Shown: positions 57,120 through 64,000 of the stretch, one piece after another
Layout: every line of letters begins with the position of its first letter
Numbering within the stretch: the stretch's first letter is position 1
DNA from: Balaenoptera acutorostrata
Lineage: Eukaryota > Chordata > Mammalia > Artiodactyla > Balaenopteridae
Direction of reading: 5' to 3'
DNA length: 64,000 bases
Assembly: GCF_949987535.1 (NCBI RefSeq)
Contig: NC_080074.1
Coordinates: 40,345,641 to 40,409,640, forward strand
Notes under the pieces: model-generated
The model's database searches: none
What the model was told of the DNA's origin: nothing
The model's input: only the letters and a program-made list of their open reading frames with translations
Position numbers and translations under genes: made by a program

Positions 57120-57425
57120 GCTGGGTAGGGGAAATGGGGAGTTATTGGCCAAAGGGTACAAACTTCCAGTTATAAGATAAACAAGTTCTGAGGATCTAAT
57201 GTACAGCATGGTGATTATAACTAATAATACTGTATTATACACTTGAAATTTGCTAAGAGTAGATCTTGAATGTTCTCAGCTCAAAAAAGAAATGGTAATT
57301 ATATGATGAGATTGAAGTATTAGCTAATGCTATGGTGGTAATCATTTTGTATAAAATCAACACATTGTACAGTTTAAATTTATACAATGTTATATTATCG
57401 ATTATATTTCACTAAAGCTGGGAAA
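57120..57425 (+). mobile_element. L1 3'UTR fragment
   Basis: Sense-strand L1 3'UTR similar to the one at 25.6-25.9 kb: ggtaggggaaatggggag, ccaaagggtacaaacttcca, tgtacagcatggtgattata, acttgaaatttgctaagag. It ends at an A-rich stretch. It abuts a reverse-oriented L1, possibly a 5'-inverted copy of one insertion. Confidence 0.8.
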
Positions 57426-57534
57426 AAAGAACTTTGCCTGTATCAAGACCATTGAATTATCTGCTATGTTTTCTAGAAGTTTTACAATTTTAATTTTTAT
57501 GTTTAGATCTACAATCCATTTTGAGTTACCATTG

Positions 57535-58255
57535 GAAATGCACATTAAAATTACAGTGATATACTCGATACCTGTAATACAATGGCTAAAATTAAAAAGA
57601 CCAACAATGCCAAGTGTTGGCAAGGGCACAGGGCAACTAGAACTCTCATACATCACTGATGGGATGTAAATACCACAGTCATTTTAGGAAAAGTTTGGCA
57701 ATTTTTTTTTTTACATAAAGAAAAATAAATTCTATACTACTACTCAGCAGTTCCACATCTAGGTACTCCCCAAGAGAAAACATAAACATATTTCAACTCA
57801 AAGACTTGCACAAGAATATTTACAGCAGCTTTATCTTATGAGTTCCAAACTGAAAACAACCTAAACTTTCATTAATAGATAAGCAAATTGTGGATATCTA
57901 TACAATGGAATACTGAGCAATAAAAAGAAATTTCGAATTACTGGTATATAAAAGAACATGGATGAATCTCAAAAACATTAGGCTCAGTGAAAGAAGCCAG
58001 ATGCAAAAGACTACACAGTGCATAGTTCCATTTTTATGAAATGCTTGAACACTCAAAAATAATTTATAGTGACAGAAAGCAGATCAATTGTCACCTAGAA
58101 CCAGGGCAGGAATTTCTGGAAAGGGACTAGAGGCATTTTTTTGAGGGGTGATTACATTTCATATACTTGTCAAAATGCACAGAGCTGTATATTTGCAGTG
58201 GGTGCATCTTATTGTATGTAAATCATTCCTTAATAAGGTTAATTTAACAGAAGGG
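57535..58255 (+). mobile_element. Older L1 ORF2 end and 3'UTR
   Basis: Sense L1M-like sequence: gccaagtgttggcaagg, tcatacatcactgatggga, cacatctaggtactcccc, tctatacaatggaatactga, gtgcatcttattgtatgtaa and a terminal region near 58250. It is diverged and its frame is broken. Confidence 0.82.
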
Positions 58256-58259
58256 GAGA

Positions 58260-58490
58260 GCTCAGTAAAGACATCAAGACTGGGGATTGAGTTTAGGGTA
58301 TGATTTACATAAAGAGAATATTGAAAGTCCTGAAATTATGAAGAAATCATAGCAGTAGATGAATGCCAAAGGCAGATCCTTGGTAAGTACCTATCTGTTA
58401 GTGATTGAAGGAGGCAAAGAGAAAAAGAACACTCAGAAAGAAAAAGGATTAAATTGTCAGGAACCAAGGGAGAGGAGAGTATCAGTAAGG
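58260..58490 (+). repeat. Possible continuation of the 55.5-kb ancient repeat
   Basis: G/A-rich text (acatcaagactggggattga, ggcaaagagaaaaagaacac) fits downstream parts of the same ancient repeat, separated from it by L1 copies. The 129-residue minus-strand frame at 58336-58725 covers it and shows no recognisable domain. Confidence 0.35.
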
Positions 58491-58499
58491 GTAAGGTAC

Positions 58500-59689
58500 A
58501 TGGCGCTGGGTGTCTGAGGCACATGGCACTGGGTGTCTGTACAGACAGGTCCACTGTCCCGGGCGGAATGAATGGCCGAATCAGGGAATCCAGATAGAAG
58601 CAAAGGTGCATCGAGCTCCAATGGAGGATAAAAGCAGCAGAACTGACTTCGGGAAATGATCCGTTTTCCAGTAATTGAAGCACTGGTGAAATCACGTGGT
58701 GCTCAACTTTTAGAAAGATCATCAAACTCGAACTCTTACCAGAGTACCTGGGCTTTCACATCAGTAGCGTTGCTGTTAGAGGTGAAGGCTACGGAATGCA
58801 AAATAGCAGAACAGAGTCTCTGCTGATGAGGACTTGGAAGACAGCCAGGTAAATCACATCAGAGCCACATTAACAGGTATGGAAAAGGCAGGTGGATGGA
58901 TGACAGCAGCTGTGGAAAGGTGAGGTGACATGGAACAGTTCCAATTAGTGTGGGCAGAAGATGGCTGGCAAGACCATTTTGAAGCACCACTTCAAATGAT
59001 GTCCACCGTTGTGGCCTTATCGGCAGCAACAGTCCCCAAAAGACCAAAGGGCTGTGCTTTGTGTGGCTGATAAGTGAAACAGGGAGACTCATACAAGTTT
59101 CCTATAAACAGCTAGTCAGCAGAGAAAACCTCACAAAAGTACCCAGTTTGGGAAAAGCCGCTGTAACACAACACTTAGCGATACCTTTGAACTCTCTCGG
59201 TGAACGCACAGGAAACCGGGCTGTGTGGCTCAGCAATCATTAAGAGAAATGAGCTCATCTTGTTTCCTGGGCATTGCAGGACCATGCATTATTTTAAAAA
59301 CTAAAACATGAAACTAGTATTAAGTCCCAGGTCTCCACTTGTATAAAAATACTTGCGGGGAGAACTGTGTACTCTGAGGACCAGTTGGGTGGCTGTTTGT
59401 ATCTCAGTGATGAATCAGACGGGGCTGCCACCAGGCCAGAGAGAATCAGACAGTTCCTAACATTCTGATACAACACAGGCAAGGAGGAAAGAAAACAAAA
59501 CAGCAGATGACAAAGGCTGAGCAAAGGGAGAGAAAAATCAAAGGCGAGAAAAGATGATTGTGAAGGGCTGAGTGGTTGAGGGGAAAGCAAGAGGGATCTG
59601 GAGGGTGGCCCATCTTTAGTCCAGCATAATGTTGAATTTCACCTTTGAGTAGTATTATTACGCCTTTCCAGTGATACCCCTTTGGAAGC
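58500..59689. other. GC-richer unique intron segment
   Basis: Slightly higher GC and more CpG than its surroundings. It contains a 23-bp tandem duplication (about 58498-58543). No exon or repeat family recognised. Confidence 0.5.
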
Positions 59690-60065
59690 CCTTTTTAAAA
59701 TAGATATATAATTGACATATAACATTATATTAGTTTCAGGTGTACAACATAATGATTCAATACTTGTATACGTTGTGAAATGATCACCTCAATAAGTCTA
59801 GTTACCATCCATCACTACACACAGTTAGAAATGTTTTTTCCTTGTGATGAGAACTTTTAAGATCTCCTCTCTTAGCAACTTTCAAATATACAATACAGGG
59901 TTATTAACTGCAGTCACCATGCTGTAACTTACTTCCCCATCCGTCCATCATGACTGATTGATTTTATAACTGGAAGTTTGTACCTTTTGACCCCCTTCAC
60001 CCATTTTCCCCACCCCACCGCCTGCCTCTGGCTTCTGCCAATCTGTCCTCTGTATCTATGATTGG
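59690..60065 (-). mobile_element. Old L1 3' end in reverse orientation
   Basis: Plus-strand text ttagtttcaggtgtacaac, gaaatgatcacctcaataag, ataactggaagtttgtacc and ccaatctgtcctctgtatct is the reverse complement of an L1M-type 3' region. The 89-residue frame on the minus strand here (59929-60198) is a by-product. Confidence 0.8.
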
Positions 60066-60789
60066 AAGCCCTTTTCTTGTTAATATAATTATGTAGGATC
60101 TTTTGAGCTAAAGGAGAATAATAATTCTGCCTACTATGAGCCAAGTTTTGCGCTGAGGTTGGAGACACAAAGATGAAAAGACAGTGTTCTGATCTCACGT
60201 AGACTGGTTCATATTAAGAGAGAAAACAAAAGTAAAATAGAAAGTAAACATTATGAACATATGTAAAGCACAGACTTATTACAGAGGGAGAATTGCTGAT
60301 GAATATTAGATTACGGGATTGGTAGCATGAGGAAAGGAAGACCTTTATAAAAGAGTTGAGTTCTTAGGCATAACTAAAAGTAGTCCAGCTAGACAAGCAG
60401 TGGCCAGCAAGCAATTTCAGGCAGAGGAGAGAGTTTGTGCAAAGACCTGGAAGCATGGGACGATGTGGATAATAAATTCAGTAACTCTAAGAGTCTCTGT
60501 ATTGACGAAACAAACTGTGTGAGGGTGAATAATTGCCGATGAGACTGGAATGTATGCAAAAACCATATCATATCTTACAGTACTGTTGATGTCTTGCTAA
60601 GACAGTTTAATTTAGACGTCCTTCTGGTAGAAAAATTCTGAGCCTGTAATGCTACTGAAGCCAGAAACAAGTTAAAAAGATGTGCTTTAGTTTAGTTCCT
60701 AAGCATGGCATACACAGCCTAGCACACAGTAGGAGCTATATAAATAGGCATTTGGAGTTTATGAATTTTGAACATGGCCCATGTTATAT

Positions 60790-60985
60790 CCCAGACAATG
60801 TTTAAAGCACTTTATGTATATTAATACTTTACTGCCCACACCTTCCCAGAGGTAAGTACTATTATTATCCTCATTTTACAGAGAGATTGAATGATTTGCC
60901 CAAGGTCATGTAGTAGTAATGGCAGAATTGGGACTTTGAACCAAGGCAGAACAACTCCAGAGCTCACCCTCTGGCCTTTTATTGT
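60790..60985 (-). mobile_element. MIR SINE
   Basis: Reverse orientation: attattatcctcattttac, gatttgcccaaggtcatgta, gggactttgaaccaaggcag. Confidence 0.75.
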
Positions 60986-61921
60986 AGCAAACGATGCTCC
61001 CCTACTGCGGGTTAATAACTAATACTGGACCAGAGCCTCTGAGTGACTAATTTAGAATTATGGTCAAAGTCTTAAAACTTAAGGCTACTGAAGTGTACAG
61101 AAGAATTCAGGGGCTAATATTTATATAACAGCAGTGTTTTTAACCTACTGCAATAGTTTACTGATTTTAAAGAATCTGATCCAAATCCTTATGAAGAAAA
61201 ATTATTGCAATAAAATTTTACTTTCAAGGCATTGAACCATGTAACTCTATCAAGTTTATTACCATGAGATCCTGGCTCTTTTCTAAGTTTTTGTGGACAG
61301 GTACACACTCCTTTCCATAAATGGCATAATTGTTAGATATGTTTCTATTATTTGTAGCTTACTGTTGCCTTAAAAACAAACTTGTATGTATGTAAAAAGC
61401 TTGAAAGAGAAAAAGGAAGAGGGTTGAAGTGATTTTGAGATTCCTCCAGGACAGTGGTTTCAATGAAAGTGTTGCTTGGTGAGGAAACTTGTAAATGGGC
61501 CAATATCTTCTTAATCTTTATTTCAAAGTTATCGAAGTTCACTTAAAAGGCAGACTGAGGAGGCATGTGGACTGAGAAGATAACAAGTTCAAATCTCTTT
61601 ATTCCAGTATTCTCAGAAATGGAAATCAAAACAAAGAAAAATAAAGCCGAGTGCTAAAAAGATAATGGCACGTGGCATAATTTCCCTCTGGTTTCCGCTT
61701 CTAAATTCTTTATCTAATTTAATAGAAACTGGCACAAACCTGACAGGTCAGCAGTGCAATAAAAGATCTACATAGTCATTAGAATAGGAGAAAAAGCAGT
61801 CTCTCAGCTTCTTTCCTTTTGCCGTTTTCTTTATAGATTTGCATTTATAGTCACACTTCCCTGAGTGAAAATGTAGCCTGTATTTTGACATGCAACTGCT
61901 ATGTGGTGAGAAATAGATGTT
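60986..61921. other. Unique intron sequence, nothing recognised
   Basis: No exon, RNA gene or repeat family recognised before the SINE at 61932. Confidence 0.5.
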
Positions 61922-61931
61922 TAAAATTATT

Positions 61932-62236
61932 ATTATTATTATTTTTTTAAAATTTATTTATTTATTTATTTTTGGCTGTGTTGGGTCTTCGTTTCTGTGC
62001 GAGGGCTTTCTCTAGTTGCGGCAAGCGGGGGCCACTCTTCATCGCGGTGCGCGGGCCTCTCACTGTCGCGGCCTCTCTTGTTGCGGAGCACAAGCTCCAG
62101 ACGCGCAGGCTCAGTAGTTATGGCTCACGGGCCTAGTTGCTCCGTGGCATGTGGGATCCCCCCAGACCAGGGCTCGAACCCGTGTCCCCTGAGTTAGCAG
62201 GCAGATTCTCAACCACTGCGCCACCAGGGAAGCCCC
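61932..62236 (-). mobile_element. CHR-type SINE
   Basis: A minus-strand copy of about 305 bp with taaaattatt at 61922-61931 and 62237-62246. The tail is preceded by a short (TTA)n run. The body lacks the extended middle seen in the 20.3- and 56.7-kb copies. The open frame at 61997-62197 lies inside it. Confidence 0.94.
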
Positions 62237-62246
62237 TAAAATTATT

Positions 62247-63069
62247 TTTAAATGTATTTATCTATTGGTACAGTATTTCAGCAAGGTGATTCCTGAGCTA
62301 TTTTTAATCTATGTCCAAAATATTGTTCACTCCCCTTATTTTTCTTAGGTGTGTTTACTTAATATCTTTGAAATGCTAATGGAATAGCTAAATAAGGTCT
62401 AGAAACTTCGCTGAGATCTTAACTTCACTTGGTGGCTTAAGGTGCTTACTGTTACTCTGTATTACCTACGCTTTGGAGGCTTATAAAATCTCACAACATT
62501 AGTTAATTTTAAAGGCATGAATTTCTTGGGGGAATTTTCTGCATAATAGGCTTCCAAGAGGGAAACAAAATTCAAGGACACGTTTAAACAACCTTCCTGA
62601 AATACAGCATCAGTAGCATATAATTTTGTTAGGTTTGTACATTGAATACAGGATGTTGATAGAGTCAGATTACACACTTGCTCTTTAAAATCAGTAGTAT
62701 AACGAGTATTTTATAACAATCCTTTTACTCAGAGTAAATAATAGATAATACAACATACCCACATAAATTTTACAAATCAATAAAATGTGCTAACTATAAT
62801 AGAGGAGAAATAATAAAGTAATTTGTAATGAAATAATTCACAGTTCTCTGTAAAAATCTTCAGACAGAACTTTACTAGAAGACACGATGAAGTAATCAAA
62901 TGCTTGCAACTGCTCAAAGGGATGTTTGGAATTAGAGAAATAAGACAGAAGATTTGCAAAAAGTCAGGAGCAAGTGAAAGTTCAGAGGTTAGGAAAACAT
63001 TAGAATAAAAGCTAGAATATTCAGTTTAAATCAGAGCCACGCAAAAAACACTTTCACATTGTATGTCAA
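62247..63069. other. Unique intron sequence, nothing recognised
   Basis: AT-rich. The 71-codon minus frame at 62462-62677 has no recognisable domain. Confidence 0.5.
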
Positions 63070-63320
63070 GTCATTCTAGGTTCAGATAATTATAAACAGG
63101 GGTTCCTTCTATATGCACATCCCAGGGAAATTGTGAAATTTGTGCAGAATGTGGAACAGTTTTTCATTGTGCGAAACTGTCTCACATGTTGGAAGATGTG
63201 TAGGTTCCCGGGCCCAGGGCCTCTAAATGCCAGTAGCCGCCCCTCACGCCCATTTTTCAGCACAATAAAAACGGCCCAATGAATATTCATAATATCCTGT
63301 AGGGGGCAGTGCCAACTCAA
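63070..63320 (-). mobile_element. MER20-like hAT-Charlie DNA transposon fragment
   Basis: Plus-strand segments gatgtgtaggttcc, ggcctctaaatgccagtagc and cctgtagggggcag correspond, with divergence, to the reverse complement of the non-autonomous hAT element MER20. It encodes nothing; the 99-residue minus frame at 63090-63389 is incidental. Confidence 0.55.
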
Positions 63321-64000
63321 AATTTTAAGAACCAAACTGACTTTCTGCCCTAGGATTAACTTTTTCATGGTAACTCTTAATACACACACATTGAATTCAC
63401 ATTGTACTTACATATACACATATGCATTTCCTACATTTTGAATCAGAGTTAAACTTGAAAAATGATATAACTAAACTAAACTAAACCGTTTATTGAGTGT
63501 AAGCATGAATCACTACATTGTGCTGTGAACAGCAACCCTTATCTCTAAGTGTCCTTGTTCCAAATAGATTCCTTCAGCATTGCACTGATGAAGTCACTCA
63601 ATATTGCAAAGCACTTGCTCTGAAAATAGCACTCATCAGCATTGTAACTTTTTTCTCATAGATATTTCAATTTAGTAGAGGTTAACAATGAATAATTTCA
63701 CTTAACATTTCAGCCAGTGCTTTTCTGAAGTGTGAGAAGTACTGAGTCAACAGATGAGAGCTGAAGCTGAGTCAGTGGATGATATTTGGGGAGTTCATCT
63801 ATACAATGCAACAGAATCTAACTCTTAGTACTTAGGTAGCAATGGATTATTTATTCACATGACAGTCTGTTAGAGTGAGTCCAATAAAAGAAATGCAGAA
63901 ACATAAAGTGAATAAACACTTGCCTTTCAAACCAAGGAGAAACGCTGAATTAGTACTAAACTTGTATTCCAAGTATTCAGTTAGTAAAACAAATAACAAG
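63321..64000. other. Unique intron sequence, nothing recognised
   Basis: No repeat or exon recognised up to the window edge. The SYT1 first coding exon was specifically looked for and not seen. Confidence 0.5.

Noticed and set aside
58336..58725. 129-codon minus-strand open frame, the longest in the window
   Set aside because: No recognisable domain, partly within an ancient repeat, and no splice or start context. Length alone is not convincing in 64 kb.
63090..63389. 99-codon minus-strand open frame
   Set aside because: It overlaps the MER20-like non-coding transposon fragment.

Overview
The window is intronic and exonic DNA of a vertebrate, almost certainly mammalian, synaptotagmin-1 gene (SYT1) transcribed from the minus strand, from high to low coordinates. 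Four internal coding exons are recognisable by exact-looking protein matches and GT/AG splice sites: 21453-21637 (transmembrane segment, palmitoylation cysteines, polybasic juxtamembrane region), 15632-15754 (acidic linker and start of C2A), 11926-12093 and 7663-7830 (the rest of C2A with the Ca2+-binding loops). They join in frame to give about 214 residues, from roughly human residue 56 to 270 of a 422-residue protein. The first coding exon (luminal N-terminus, start codon), all 5'UTR exons and promoters should lie above 64000. The C2B exons and 3'UTR should lie below 1. I found none of them inside the window.

Everything else is intron: 1-7662 (partial), 7831-11925, 12094-15631, 15755-21452 and 21638-64000 (partial, more than 42 kb). 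No second protein-coding gene, structural RNA gene, CRISPR array or prokaryote-like feature is visible. Most translated open frames in the window are chance frames or frames inside SINEs.

The introns hold a typical layered mammalian repeat load. The youngest layer is eight tRNA-Glu-derived CHR-type SINEs, seven of about 285-365 bp and one internally deleted. All eight lie in the same (minus, SYT1-sense) orientation, and most keep recognisable target-site duplications. Older layers are 5'-truncated L1 3' ends on both strands, MaLR/ERVL-type LTR fragments, a MER20-like hAT fragment, many MIR and several L2 3' ends, plus microsatellites and A/T tracts. CHR SINEs in this number, with no BovB/Bov-tA, Alu, B1/B2 or PRE-1 elements noticed, suggest a cetacean (or hippopotamus-like whippomorph). 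The species call is inference.

Functionally the window encodes the membrane anchor and first Ca2+ sensor domain of the synaptic-vesicle Ca2+ sensor that triggers fast neurotransmitter release. I do not see an undescribed biological system. The points most worth a second look are the one-sided SINE orientation, three weak 5' splice sites (one followed at once by a U-run), the frame-neutral exon architecture of the C2A region, and an unassigned CpG-retaining, open-frame-rich island at about 31.06-32.41 kb.
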